Origin: Candidatus Pristimantibacillus lignocellulolyticus
Lineage (GTDB): Bacteria > Bacillota > Bacilli > Paenibacillales > Paenibacillaceae
Assembly: GCA_023639215.1 (NCBI GenBank)
Contig: CP097899.1
Location: 503,501 to 567,500, forward strand
Direction: 5' to 3'
Length of the DNA stretch: 64,000 bases
The position numbers and the translations under genes are program-made. The notes below the pieces were generated by a model. The model searched no databases. It was not told the DNA's origin and saw only the letters and a list, made by a program, of their open reading frames with translations. Shown piece after piece: positions 46,363 through 56,483 of this stretch (positions within the stretch are counted from its first letter, which is position 1; each line of letters starts with the position of its first letter).

Positions 46363-47844
46363 CTAGCAGCTGCAGCTTTTATCAGATGTTTCATCAACAA
46401 CAGTTGGATAGTCATTATCAAAACATCCCATGCACATGCCGTGCTTATACTTCCCATCATGACCGCCAACAGCTTCCATCAAACCTTCATCCGATAAGAA
46501 GGTGAGTGAATCTGCATTGATCTGTTGACGAATTTCCTCAACGGTACGATATGATGCGATTAACTCATCGCGACTTGGCGTATCAATACCGTAGTAACAA
46601 GGATTTTTGAATGGAGGTGAAGTAATTCTAACATGTACTTCAGTAGCACCTGCTTCACGAAGCAAATTAACGATACGCAACGACGTTGTACCACGAACGA
46701 TAGAATCATCAATCATAACAACACGTTTGCCTTCTACTACTTTACGAACAGCCGATAGCTTCATTTTAACCCCTTTTTCACGAAGTTCCTGTGAAGGTTG
46801 AATGAACGTACGACCTGTATATTTATTTTTGATCAAGCCAAGCTCATAAGGAATACCTGTTTGCTCTGCGTAACCAATCGCTGCTGAAATACTTGAGTCA
46901 GGAACACCTGTTACAATATCCGCATCCACGAAAGATTCTAGTGCAAGACGTTTACCCATACGTTTACGAGCTGCATGAATGTTTATTTCGTTAATATCAC
47001 TATCTGGTCTTGCAAAGTAAATATACTCCATAGCACAAGTTGCACGACGAGATTCACCAGCATCATAACGATCGTAGTTAATACCGTTCTCATCAATGAC
47101 GATCATTTCACCTGGTTGCACATCACGTACATACTCAGCTCCAACCGCTTCAAAACCACATGTCTCAGACGAGAACGCGTAGCCATCACCAAGGGTCGCC
47201 ATAGATAATGGACGCAAACCATGTGGATCTGATGCAACAATTAATTTATCGTTTGTCATGATCAAAAACGCGAAACCGCCTACTAGACGACGTAATGCAT
47301 CACGTGCTGCTTCTACGAAATCTTTCGATGAACGAGCAATTAAATGAGCGATAACTTCTGTATCACTTGATGTTTGAAATATTGAACCACTCATCTCTAG
47401 CTCTTTACGAATTTCAGGAGCATTAACAATATTACCGTTCGTAGCAACCGCAAGGTCACCATCACGATATTTGAAAATTAGCGGCTGTGCATTAGCTAGC
47501 CTACTTTCTCCTGCTGTAGAGTAACGTACATGACCAATCGCACGTTCTCCTTTTAATCTTGTAAGAATCTCCTGTGTAAATACTTCTTTCACAAGCCCCA
47601 TCTCACGGTGGTAATTAAATTGATTATTGTTGCTGCCATCAACCGTACAAATCCCTGCACTTTCTTCACCACGATGTTGAAGAGCATGCAAACCATAGTA
47701 CGATACGCCAGCAGCGTCAGGGTGTCCGAAAACTCCGAACACACCGCACTCTTCTCTTAACTTATCGAAGATATCGTCACGACCGATACCTTCGTTATAA
47801 TGATCACCCGTCCATAATTGTAAGTCTTTTACTTCATTAGACAT
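46363..47844 (-). CDS. purF: Amidophosphoribosyltransferase
   Basis: A 493-residue first enzyme of purine synthesis, made as a precursor. A 32-residue propeptide ends before Cys33 (REE-CGVFG), the glutaminase nucleophile. The PRTase loop is VVMIDDSIVRGTTSL. Cysteines in NPCYYGID and GMCMGCFDNDYP match the iron-sulfur ligands of the Bacillus-type enzyme. ATG at 47844 is chosen because AAGGA lies nine bases upstream. It overlaps the purL end by 16 bases. An in-frame GTG at 47862 is less likely. Confidence 0.95.
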   Translation of the reverse strand: MSNEVKDLQLWTGDHYNEGIGRDDIFDKLREECGVFGVFGHPDAAGVSYYGLHALQHRGEESAGICTVDGSNNNQFNYHREMGLVKEVFTQEILTRLKGERAIGHVRYSTAGESRLANAQPLIFKYRDGDLAVATNGNIVNAPEIRKELEMSGSIFQTSSDTEVIAHLIARSSKDFVEAARDALRRLVGGFAFLIMTNDKLIVASDPHGLRPLSMATLGDGYAFSSETCGFEAVGAEYVRDVQPGEMIVIDENGINYDRYDAGESRRATCAMEYIYFARPDSDINEINIHAARKRMGKRLALESFVDADIVTGVPDSSISAAIGYAEQTGIPYELGLIKNKYTGRTFIQPSQELREKGVKMKLSAVRKVVEGKRVVMIDDSIVRGTTSLRIVNLLREAGATEVHVRITSPPFKNPCYYGIDTPSRDELIASYRTVEEIRQQINADSLTFLSDEGLMEAVGGHDGKYKHGMCMGCFDNDYPTVVDETSDKSCSC

Positions 47845-50072
47845 GGGATCGCATCCTTCCACGCTCTCTCAAATTTAGCTACTGGAGCGTTAATAGCTGC
47901 TTTATCATTAACAGTAATATCTAGATCGTTGCCTCCAACCGTACCAATTACAGCATGAGCAACACCTTTTGCTGATAAATGAGCAAGTAATTCATCAACT
48001 TTTGCTGGAGTAGCAGACAATAGAATACGAGACTGAGACTCACTGAATAAATAATGATCTGTGCGTAGGCTAGTCGTTGTAGATACTTTTGCACCGATTT
48101 TACCGCTAATACAGCTTTCTGCAAGTGCAGTTGCAATACCACCTTCAGACAAATCATGTGCAGAAGCAACAAAACCAGCTTGAATTGCAGTTAATACTGC
48201 TTGTTGTACATTTTTCTCAACAGCTAGGTCAAGTACTGGAGGGCGTCCAGATGGAGCACCATTCTTCACATATTGAAGTTCAGAACCACCAAACTCAGCC
48301 TTTGTTTCGCCTAGAAGGACAATGATATCACCTTCTGATTTGAAACCTTGCGTAGTAATATGATCTATGTCGTGTACAAGTCCAACCATACCGATTACTG
48401 GTGTTGGGTTGATTGCACCTTTATTATTTTCATTGTATAAACTTACGTTACCACCGATTACTGGAGTTTCAAGTGCCACACAAGCTTCACTTATTCCATC
48501 AGCAGATTTCTCGATTTGCCAGAATACTTCTGGTTTCTCTGGAGATCCGAAGTTTAAGTTATCTGTAATTGCAAGCGGCTCAGCACCTGAACATACGATA
48601 TTACGCGCTGCTTCAGATACTGCAATACGTCCGCCCATTTCTGGATCAAGATATACATAACGGCTATTACAGTCAGTAGTCATAGCAAGTGCTTTACGAG
48701 TACCGTCAACTAATACGACAGCCGCATCTGAACCTGGTTGAACTGCAGTCGCTGTACGAACCATGTAATCATATTGGTTATAAACCCACTCTTTGCTCGC
48801 TACAGTTGGGGAAGCAAGAATCTCTTCTAGCGTTCCGTTCAAATCTGTAATTTCTGCAAAGTCACTTGTGTTAACATCTGCAAAGTCGCGATAATAAGCT
48901 GGCTCAGAAGATGGCTTATTGTAAACAGGGCACTCATCAACAAGCGCTTGTACTGGCATATCTGCCACTTGCTCACCTTTATGAATAAGGCGAAGACGTC
49001 CGTCATCCGTTACTTTACCAACTTTGGCACAAATAATACCCCAACGATCGAAAATTTCTCTCGCTTGTGCTTCATGCTGTGGTTCAACAACGAATAGCAT
49101 ACGCTCTTGAGACTCAGAAAGCATCATTTCATAAGGTGTCATACCTGTTTCACGTTGTGGAACTTCATCAAGGTACAATTCAAGACCATTACCTGCTTTA
49201 GATGCCATCTCAGCACTTGAACATGTAAGACCAGCAGCACCCATATCTTGAATACCAAGAACGATACCGGAATTGATTAATTCAAGAGTAGCTTCCATTA
49301 CAAGCTTCTCCATGAATGGATCACCAACTTGAACGGCAGTTTTCTTCTCTTCTGATTCTTCAGAAAGTTCAATCGATGCGAATGTTGCACCATGAATACC
49401 ATCACGGCCAGTAGCAGGACCAACATAGAATACTGGGTTACCTACTCCTTTTGCAACACCACGTTGAATTTTATCATGATCGATTAGACCAACACACATC
49501 GCATTAACAAGTGGGTTACCTTCATAACTCTCATCAAAGTTAACTTCTCCACCAACCGTTGGAATACCGATACAGTTACCATAACCAGCAATACCACTTA
49601 CAACATTCTCGAACAAATATTTCACACGTTCATTTTTCAGGCTACCAAAGCGAAGGCTATTAAGCACCGCTACTGGACGAGCACCCATAGAGAAGATGTC
49701 ACGAATGATACCACCAACACCAGTTGCTGCACCTTGGTAAGGTTCAACAGCAGACGGATGGTTATGTGATTCAATTTTGAATACTACCGCTTGGTTGTCA
49801 CCGATATCAACGATACCAGCTCCTTCACCAGGACCCATTAGAACTTTTGGTCCAGTGATCGGGAATTTCTTCAAAATTGGCTTAGAGTTTTTGTAAGCAC
49901 AATGCTCAGACCACATTACACTGAATACACCAATTTCTGTATAGTTGGGCTTGCGTCCAAGGAAGCCACAGATTAGATCAAATTCTGAATCTGATACGCC
50001 GAATTGTTGATAAATTTTTTGCTCCGCGATTTGTTCTGCGGTTGGTTCCTTAGCCGTTAATTGCTGTGCCAT
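47829..50072 (-). CDS. purL: Phosphoribosylformylglycinamidine synthase, large subunit
   Basis: A 747-residue small-type PurL that works with PurS and PurQ. Conserved blocks include YTEIGVFSVMWSEHCAYKNSK, the ATP/metal site FKIESHNHPSAVEPYQGAATGVGGI, GIQDMGAAGLTCSSAEMA and SAHDLSEGGIATALAES. ATG at 50072 follows GGAGGG by six bases and lies within the end of purQ (23-base overlap), so translation is coupled. Length and motif set are complete. Confidence 0.96.
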   Translation of the reverse strand: MAQQLTAKEPTAEQIAEQKIYQQFGVSDSEFDLICGFLGRKPNYTEIGVFSVMWSEHCAYKNSKPILKKFPITGPKVLMGPGEGAGIVDIGDNQAVVFKIESHNHPSAVEPYQGAATGVGGIIRDIFSMGARPVAVLNSLRFGSLKNERVKYLFENVVSGIAGYGNCIGIPTVGGEVNFDESYEGNPLVNAMCVGLIDHDKIQRGVAKGVGNPVFYVGPATGRDGIHGATFASIELSEESEEKKTAVQVGDPFMEKLVMEATLELINSGIVLGIQDMGAAGLTCSSAEMASKAGNGLELYLDEVPQRETGMTPYEMMLSESQERMLFVVEPQHEAQAREIFDRWGIICAKVGKVTDDGRLRLIHKGEQVADMPVQALVDECPVYNKPSSEPAYYRDFADVNTSDFAEITDLNGTLEEILASPTVASKEWVYNQYDYMVRTATAVQPGSDAAVVLVDGTRKALAMTTDCNSRYVYLDPEMGGRIAVSEAARNIVCSGAEPLAITDNLNFGSPEKPEVFWQIEKSADGISEACVALETPVIGGNVSLYNENNKGAINPTPVIGMVGLVHDIDHITTQGFKSEGDIIVLLGETKAEFGGSELQYVKNGAPSGRPPVLDLAVEKNVQQAVLTAIQAGFVASAHDLSEGGIATALAESCISGKIGAKVSTTTSLRTDHYLFSESQSRILLSATPAKVDELLAHLSAKGVAHAVIGTVGGNDLDITVNDKAAINAPVAKFERAWKDAIPCLMK

Positions 50073-50745
50073 GTTGTTCCCTCCATGCATTCAAAATCGA
50101 TGTAAACATACGTTTGCCGTCCGCAGAACCTAAGATTTCGCTAACCGCGCGCTCAGGGTGAGGCATCATACCTACGACATTACCTGCTTTATTACTAATA
50201 CCTGCAATATTTTCAACAGAACCGTTCGGGTTAGTGTCATCTGCATAACGGAATACAACTTGATTATTCGCGTTCAATTGTGCCAATGTCTCTTCATCAC
50301 AGAAGTAGTTACCTTCACCATGCGCAATAGGAATATTAATGATTTCACCTTGTGCGTAATCTGATGTAAATGGTGTGTTGTTATTCACTACTTCAAGCGG
50401 TGTTTGGTGACAACGGAATTTCAATCCATTGTTACGAATTAATGCACCTGGTAGCAAATTAGCTTCCGTAAGAATTTGGAAACCATTACAAATTCCTAAA
50501 ATATATTTACCTGCATCAGCAGCTTTTTGAACTTCATTCATAACATTAGCGAAGCGTGCAATTGCTCCGCAACGAAGATAGTCTCCATAAGAGAATCCAC
50601 CTGGTACTAGAATACAGTCATATGCGGACAAGTCCGTAGCTGTATGCCATACATAATCTACTTCTTGACCAATGGCTTGCTCTACAGCCTTGTAGCAATC
50701 GATATCACAGTTAGAGCCTGGAAATACAAGTACAGCAAACTTCAT
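50050..50745 (-). CDS. purQ: Phosphoribosylformylglycinamidine synthase, glutaminase subunit
   Basis: A 231-residue class I glutamine amidotransferase. The catalytic Cys is in ILGICNGFQIL (about residue 88), the oxyanion Gly in PGGFSYGDYLR, and the His/Glu pair in GMMPHPERAV. It supplies ammonia to PurL through PurS. ATG 50745 follows GGAGG by nine bases. It starts four bases after purS and overlaps purL. Confidence 0.96.
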   Translation of the reverse strand: MKFAVLVFPGSNCDIDCYKAVEQAIGQEVDYVWHTATDLSAYDCILVPGGFSYGDYLRCGAIARFANVMNEVQKAADAGKYILGICNGFQILTEANLLPGALIRNNGLKFRCHQTPLEVVNNNTPFTSDYAQGEIINIPIAHGEGNYFCDEETLAQLNANNQVVFRYADDTNPNGSVENIAGISNKAGNVVGMMPHPERAVSEILGSADGKRMFTSILNAWREQHGTAING

Positions 50746-50749
50746 AACA

Positions 50750-50992
50750 TTAGTCCTCCAGTTCAAATCGGTAGTCTTCAACGACAGTGTTAGCTAACAA
50801 CTTTTCACACATAACTTTAAGGCGAGCTTCAGCTTCTGCGCGATCAGTTGTATCAAGATTAACTTCAAGATATTTACCAATACGAACTTTCTCAACTTCA
50901 TTGAATCCCATTGAATGAAGCGCGCCTTGCACAGCAGTTCCTTGTGGATCTAGTACATTCTCTTTAATCGTTACATAAACAGTTGCCTTCAT
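50750..50992 (-). CDS. purS: Phosphoribosylformylglycinamidine synthase subunit PurS
   Basis: An 80-residue protein bridging PurQ and PurL in the FGAM synthase complex. The whole sequence fits the family: KATVYVTIKENVLDPQGTAV, LHSMGFNEVEKVRIGKYLEV and MCEKLLANTVVEDYRFE. ATG 50992 has GGAGG five bases upstream. A longer upstream start lacks support. Confidence 0.95.
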   Translation of the reverse strand: MKATVYVTIKENVLDPQGTAVQGALHSMGFNEVEKVRIGKYLEVNLDTTDRAEAEARLKVMCEKLLANTVVEDYRFELED

Positions 50993-51093
50993 AATATCCT
51001 CCTGGGGGACTTTAAGTTTACTACTGACCAGACTGCATACAAGCAATAGGTATGTGTGGCAGTAGAGTCCATAATGTTATTATTTAGATTAGA

Positions 51094-51993
51094 TTAGCCT
51101 AATTGTTTACCAGTAATAGAAGTATAAATATTGCGATATCGTGCCGTTGTTTCTTCAACAACATGATCTGGAAGTGGAGCAGGTTTACTATCTCTATCCC
51201 AATCAGAGCTTAATAGATAAGCACGAACGGGTTCTTTGTCCATACTATCGATTTCAATATCATATGCAAATTTGTCTTGTGCCCAGAAACGCGAAGAGTC
51301 TGGTGTAAAGATTTCATCGATTAAAATAATTTCACCATCAATGATACCAAATTCAAACTTACAATCTGCAAGGATGATACCTTTTTCCAAGCAATAAGCT
51401 TGGGCGAAGTTATATAGTGCAATACTACGCTCACGCAGTGCCTCAGCAAGTTCCTTGCCAATACGTTTACCCATTTCAGTAAAAGAGATATCCTCATCAT
51501 GACCGATATCATTTTTAGCTGATGGTGTGAAGATCGGCTCTGCAAGCTTTTCATTCTTACGTAAACCCGCTGGTAGCGGTTCTCCGTTAATACCGCCTGA
51601 TTCTTGGTACTGTCTCCAACCACCGCCCGTAATATTGCCACGAACGATACATTCCATATCGATACGTTCAGCTTTACGAGACACCATAATGCGATGTTTA
51701 AGCAGTTCAGGCTCAGTAATAATATCACCAAGCTTATACACATCGGTATGAACAACATGATTAGCGATGATATCTTCAGTAATAGCAAACCAATACGCAG
51801 ATAATGAGTTCAATACATTTCCTTTGTCTGGAACTGCAGGATCTAGAACATAGTCAAATGCAGAGATGCGGTCTGTAACAACAATCAAGAAATGCTCACC
51901 TAGATCATACAATTCGCGAACTTTACCCTTATAGATAAGGGGAGCACGAACATAGTCAACTGCTGAAGATATAGCTTGCACTTGCGTAGTCAT
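51094..51993 (-). CDS. purC: SAICAR synthetase
   Basis: A 299-residue phosphoribosylaminoimidazole-succinocarboxamide synthase, joining aspartate to CAIR. Motifs include LIYKGKVRELYDLGEHFLIV, VTDRISAFDYVL, ECIVRGNITGGGWRQY and LIDEIFTPDSSRFW. This longer form (about 300 residues) is related to the yeast-type enzyme rather than the 240-residue Bacillus type. AGGAGG lies before the ATG. A tandem repeat block separates it from purB upstream. Confidence 0.94.
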   Translation of the reverse strand: MTTQVQAISSAVDYVRAPLIYKGKVRELYDLGEHFLIVVTDRISAFDYVLDPAVPDKGNVLNSLSAYWFAITEDIIANHVVHTDVYKLGDIITEPELLKHRIMVSRKAERIDMECIVRGNITGGGWRQYQESGGINGEPLPAGLRKNEKLAEPIFTPSAKNDIGHDEDISFTEMGKRIGKELAEALRERSIALYNFAQAYCLEKGIILADCKFEFGIIDGEIILIDEIFTPDSSRFWAQDKFAYDIEIDSMDKEPVRAYLLSSDWDRDSKPAPLPDHVVEETTARYRNIYTSITGKQLG

Positions 51994-52011
51994 GAACTAA
52001 TTCCTCCTAAT

Positions 52012-52385
52012 TTGTACGTGATCACGATGATTATGCTGACGTAACTTATTCGACAGCGAATATGCCATTCATCGCTTGTTTACGATGCGCGTGTACCAAT
52101 AACGTACACTTACGCTTCGCACTTCACTAGCTTCATGTCATATTCTTGGTGCTGACGCACAAATACTCGATGAAGCTTTATTGTACGTGATCACGATGAT
52201 TATGCTGACGTAGCTTATACGACATCGAATATGCCATTCATCGCTTGTTTACGATGCGCGTGTACCAATAACGTACACTTACGCTTCGCACTTCACTAGC
52301 TTCATGTCATATTCTTGGTGCTGACGCACAAATACTCGATGAAGCTTTATTGTACGTGATCACGATGATAATGCTGACTTACGAG
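52012..52385. repeat. Two tandem 169-bp repeats plus a partial third, between purB and purC
   Basis: TTGTACGTGATCACGATGAT recurs at 52012, 52181 and 52350. The first two units are nearly identical. The sequence is the reverse orientation of the hairpin family at 25462 (TTGGTGCTGAC, GTACCAATAACGTAC and TATGCCATTCATCG are shared). It lies inside the pur operon. Confidence 0.9.
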
Positions 52386-53681
52386 CTAAATCAAAGCTAA
52401 TCTTTTAAAAATAGTATCCACATGCTTCAAATGCCATTGCGGATTAAACGCATCTTCAATCTCTTCTGGAGAAAGAACCGCTGTAATTTCTGGTGTTTCT
52501 TCTATAATTGTACGGAATTGAACTTTAGTTTCCCAAGCTTGCATCGCACGCGGTTGAACCGTATCGTACGCTTCCTCACGGCTGAAACCTTTATCAATCA
52601 GTTTCGTTAATACACGACCAGAGAATGGAACACCATAAGTTGCACCCATATTGCGTTTCATGTTTTCAGGGAACACAGTTAGGTTTTTGATAATGTTACC
52701 TAGACGGTTAAGCATGTAGTTCAGAAGCATCGTTGCATCTGGAAGAATGACACGCTCTGCTGATGAATGAGAAATATCTCTTTCATGCCACAGAGTTACG
52801 TTTTCGTATGCAGTAAGCATATGTCCACGAATTACACGAGATAGACCAGAGATGTTCTCACAACCAATTGGATTACGTTTGTGAGGCATTGCAGAAGATC
52901 CTTTTTGACCTTTTGCAAAAGCTTCTTCTACTTCACGGAACTCACTCTTTTGCAACGCACGAATTTCTGTTGCGAATTTATCAAGAGAAGTTGCAACTAA
53001 CGCAAGGGTAGCCATATATTCAGCATGACGATCACGTTGCAACGTTTGTGTTGAGATTGGAGCAGCTTTTGTACCTAACTTATTACATACGAATTCTTCA
53101 ACGAAAGGATCAATGTTAGCATACGTTCCAACAGCACCTGAAATTTTTCCGTATTGAACGTTATCAGCAGCATGCTCAAAGCGCTCAAGATTACGTTTCA
53201 TTTCTTCATGCCATAGTGCTAATTTCAATCCGAAAGTCGTAGGTTCAGCGTGTACACCATGTGTACGACCCATCATTGGTGTATCTTTATATTGAATCGC
53301 TTTGTCGCGAACAATCGCAATAAAGTTCTCGATATCTTTTTTAAGTATTGCATTGGCTTGAAGTAACAAATATCCAGTAGCAGTGTCAACAACGTCAGTT
53401 GAAGTTAGACCATAGTGAACCCATTTACGTTCTGGACCGACTGTTTCAGATACGGCACGTGTGAAAGCAATAACATCGTGACGAGTTTCTTGTTCAATCT
53501 CATAAATACGCTCTACATCAAAAGTAGCTTTTGCACGAAGTGCTTCAACATCTTCAGCTGGAATTACTCCTAGCTCTACCCATGCCTCACAAGCACAAAG
53601 TTCTACTTCTAACCAAGCTTGGAATTTATTTTGTTCTGTCCAAATGGCTCTCATTTCAGGTCTGCTATAACGCTCTAACAT
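52386..53681 (-). CDS. purB: Adenylosuccinate lyase
   Basis: A 431-residue fumarase-superfamily enzyme acting in both SAICAR and adenylosuccinate cleavage. The signature loop GSSAMPHKRNPIGCENI (about 262-278) has the catalytic Ser. Earlier motifs are TSTDVVDTA and MGRTHGVHAEPTTFG with the catalytic His. It starts with MLERYSRPEMRAIWTEQNKFQAW as in Bacillus PurB. The start is preceded by AAGGGTG. It follows purK by 27 bases. Confidence 0.96.
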   Translation of the reverse strand: MLERYSRPEMRAIWTEQNKFQAWLEVELCACEAWVELGVIPAEDVEALRAKATFDVERIYEIEQETRHDVIAFTRAVSETVGPERKWVHYGLTSTDVVDTATGYLLLQANAILKKDIENFIAIVRDKAIQYKDTPMMGRTHGVHAEPTTFGLKLALWHEEMKRNLERFEHAADNVQYGKISGAVGTYANIDPFVEEFVCNKLGTKAAPISTQTLQRDRHAEYMATLALVATSLDKFATEIRALQKSEFREVEEAFAKGQKGSSAMPHKRNPIGCENISGLSRVIRGHMLTAYENVTLWHERDISHSSAERVILPDATMLLNYMLNRLGNIIKNLTVFPENMKRNMGATYGVPFSGRVLTKLIDKGFSREEAYDTVQPRAMQAWETKVQFRTIIEETPEITAVLSPEEIEDAFNPQWHLKHVDTIFKRLALI

Positions 53682-53708
53682 TCAAGTAACACCCTTCCAA
53701 TATCTAAT

Positions 53709-54905
53709 TTATTTATTCCAACTTTTCCATTCTTCTGTCCAAATGCAAGTAGCTTCAATCCATTGCATTGCGTCTTCAACGGTACGAGCTAATACATTGA
53801 CATGACCCATTTTACGGTTATGAACAGCATCTGCTTTACCGTACAAGTGAAGCTTTGTTGTCACAACTAACTGATCAGCAAGTTCATCATGAGTTGCAAA
53901 TCTTTCTAGCAAAGGTGCGACATGTTGACCAAGTACATTAACCATCACAACAGGAGTTGTTAGGCTAGTATCGCCAAGCGGTAAATTACATACAGCGCGA
54001 ACATGTTGCTCAAATTGCGATGTGCGACATGCCTCCATTGTATAATGACCGCTATTATGTGGACGAGGTGCAAGCTCATTTACGAAAAGCTCACCTTCCT
54101 CCGTTACAAACATTTCTACTGCAATTAATCCTACAGCATCAAGACCTTTTGCAATTTGCAAGGCAAGTTGCTCAGCTTGTTGTTGTAATGCTGGCTCGAT
54201 GCGTGCCGGCACAATAGACAAATGAAGAATATTGCTAACATGAATGTTTTCTGATGCAGGAAAAACTTTCACTTCACCTTGCGGACTACGTGCTGCAATA
54301 ACAGAAATTTCTTTAGAGAATTTAATGAACTTCTCTAACACGAGTTCCGTTTTCGCCTTAGCTAACGTCTGGTAGGCTTCAGCAATTTCTTGCTCGCTAC
54401 GAATTACCCATTGTCCCTTACCATCATATCCACCTGTAGCTGTCTTCAACACGCAAGGCATACCGAACTCGGCAACTGCAGCTTCCAAATCAGCTTGTGA
54501 AGTAATTTCACGATAAGGAGCAACTTGAACCCCAGCAGCTTCGATCGCATGTTTTTCACGTAATCGATGTTGAGTCGTATACAGTAAGTGACTTCCTTGA
54601 GGGACATATGCTTCTTCCATTAACATCGAAGCTACATTTGCATCCACATTTTCAAATTCGTACGTTATGACATCAGCGCGCTTTGCAAGCTCACGAGCAG
54701 CATTAGCATCGTCGTATTTCGCAACAATTTGTTCACTCACTTGCCCCATAGGTCCGCCATCTGTTGGATCAAGAGTTACAAAGCGATATCCAAGTTCACT
54801 ACCAGCGTTCGCAATCATTCGTCCAAGTTGACCGCCACCAAGAACACCAATTGTAGAACCAGGTAGTATAGTCTTTATACTTGCATTTAGTTGACCATTA
54901 CTCAT
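53709..54905 (-). CDS. purK: N5-carboxyaminoimidazole ribonucleotide synthase
   Basis: A 398-residue ATP-grasp enzyme that carboxylates AIR. It opens with IGVLGGGQLGRMIANAGSEL. It carries the ATP-grasp loop LKTATGGYDGKGQWVI, VEMFVTEEGELFVNELAPRPHNSGHYT and the terminal GHVNVLA segment. Its ATG overlaps the purE stop (ATGA). It works with PurE in the two-step bacterial conversion of AIR to CAIR. Confidence 0.96.
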   Translation of the reverse strand: MSNGQLNASIKTILPGSTIGVLGGGQLGRMIANAGSELGYRFVTLDPTDGGPMGQVSEQIVAKYDDANAARELAKRADVITYEFENVDANVASMLMEEAYVPQGSHLLYTTQHRLREKHAIEAAGVQVAPYREITSQADLEAAVAEFGMPCVLKTATGGYDGKGQWVIRSEQEIAEAYQTLAKAKTELVLEKFIKFSKEISVIAARSPQGEVKVFPASENIHVSNILHLSIVPARIEPALQQQAEQLALQIAKGLDAVGLIAVEMFVTEEGELFVNELAPRPHNSGHYTMEACRTSQFEQHVRAVCNLPLGDTSLTTPVVMVNVLGQHVAPLLERFATHDELADQLVVTTKLHLYGKADAVHNRKMGHVNVLARTVEDAMQWIEATCIWTEEWKSWNK

Positions 54906-55387
54906 ATTTCTTCACTACTTGCTAGCACTTCTTGCTTCACACGTTCTCTACGAGCTTCAACGCGCATTTGTAATTCGGAATCGGAAGTCGCTAGCATTTG
55001 TGCAGCTAACAGACCCGCATTTGTCGCTCCTGCATTACCAATCGCCACCGTTGCCACTGGTATACCACCTGGCATTTGTACGATGGAAAGCAGGGAATCT
55101 AGTCCACTTAAATTAGAGGATTTCACTGGAACACCAATAACCGGCAATATTGTCTTTGCTGCAACCATACCTGGTAAATGCGCAGCACCACCTGCACCGG
55201 CAATTATTACTTTGATTCCTCTTTGTAGTGCAGTTTCCGCATATTCAAACATCAGATCTGGAGTACGATGTGCAGAAACTACTTTTTTCTCATAGGGAAT
55301 TTCAAGTTCTTCCAGAATATCGCAAGCTAATTTCATTGTTGCCCAATCTGATTTACTTCCCATGATTACGCCAACCTTTGCAGACAT
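54902..55387 (-). CDS. purE: N5-CAIR mutase
   Basis: A 161-residue class I PurE. It has VGVIMGSKSDWATMK, SAHRTPDLMFEYAE with the catalytic His and IIAGAGGAAHLPGMVAAKT. It is the first gene of the operon, 376 bases downstream of a guanine-type riboswitch. It overlaps purK by four bases. Confidence 0.96.
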   Translation of the reverse strand: MSAKVGVIMGSKSDWATMKLACDILEELEIPYEKKVVSAHRTPDLMFEYAETALQRGIKVIIAGAGGAAHLPGMVAAKTILPVIGVPVKSSNLSGLDSLLSIVQMPGGIPVATVAIGNAGATNAGLLAAQMLATSDSELQMRVEARRERVKQEVLASSEEI

Positions 55388-55446
55388 TACGAATTACCTA
55401 CTTTCTTATATGAAGTTAATGATGATCTCTATTTAGCAAATAAGAT

Positions 55447-55499
55447 AAAAAAGCACAAAAAGTCCACTAGCAAACCATCTCAGACTTGCTACCGGACTT
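55447..55499 (-). terminator. Attenuator terminator in the pur leader
   Basis: Minus-strand AAGTCCGGTAGCAA pairs with TTGCTAGTGGACTT, followed by T-rich sequence. It lies between the purine aptamer and purE, where ligand-bound RNA would be expected to stop transcription. Confidence 0.75.
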
Positions 55500-55697
55500 C
55501 GATGAAACATGCCTGTTGTAACAGCAAAAAAATTATGCTAAAACGGCTGTTTCTACTTATGAATTGATCGAAGTTAAGAGCAACCCTCATCGAGGTAAGA
55601 ATATCTACTAGAAATAACTTAGAAACTCAACTGTTTCAAGTTCCCCCGATTAGCAGCATTACATGTCTTCACTGTCTCATTCAATCGCATCATTAAG

Positions 55698-55763
55698 CCC
55701 GTAGTCCAGAAAGTGTTGGTTCTGGGTAGAGACGTTTGAGCCATTCCCTCAAACATATACGAG
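55698..55763 (-). promoter_or_regulatory. Purine (guanine-class) riboswitch aptamer
   Basis: On the minus strand, P1 CTCGTA pairs with TACGGG. P2 is GTTTGAG with CTCAAAC, around a loop containing GGAATGG. The core GTCTCTACC and P3 CAGAACCAACACTTTCTGG follow, then GACTACGGG. The C in GACTAC corresponds to the specificity base that pairs with guanine rather than adenine. It heads the pur operon, so high guanine or hypoxanthine should lower expression. Confidence 0.9.
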
Positions 55764-56483
55764 ATATTTACATATTTTTCAATAATTATTTATAACACCT
55801 ATTAAGTTAACTAACGCCTTCTATCCTACTTTCAAATCATCTTCGCGATGTTGAAAATCTGGATTTTTGAACATGCACTTATAGTTTATCTAACTCTATG
55901 AGTACTGTCAACAAAATACGAACATTAATCATTTTTCATTTCCTATAGTTCGCTTTTCTAACATAAACTCAAATGCTAACACCTAAATATCGACTATTTT
56001 CACTCAAGTTCACTAATAACTAACATGAAATGTAATCTATAAAACGAATGAACATACATAGACTACAAATATTTCGATTTCTTATAATATAGACAATTTT
56101 ATATGAATATATATGAGTATAATATGCTAACCCCCAGAGAACTTGTAACGTGATAGCCAATGCTTCGAGAACTGATCGGTGGTGTGATTTTCAACGCTGC
56201 CTGAACTGATCGCTGTTACAATCACCTTTGGTATAGCAACGCTCCGTGAGCTACTCGCTGTTACAATCGCCGTTGGCCTCGGATTTAATGTAACAAATCA
56301 TCGGAGTATAAATCCGATGACACAAACGACCGCTATCGCTTCTCCACTAGCGATTTGTTCTTTCCGCTGTAGCATATGTGAGAGTGAATATTAGTTCTCT
56401 CCGCTGTAGCATATTTAGAGGAATAAAAAGGGATCCAACCATTATCAAGGATTGAATATCAATCCGGGTTGATTTTGATTTCT
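55764..56483. other. Intergenic region with short imperfect direct repeats
   Basis: No gene seen. The part near 55764-56110 is AT-rich and must hold the pur promoter. Farther on, CGCTGTTACAATC(A/G)CC occurs at 56211 and 56256, and CCGCTGTAGCATAT at 56363 and 56401. A hairpin with ATCGGA/TCCGAT lies near 56300. Confidence 0.4.
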
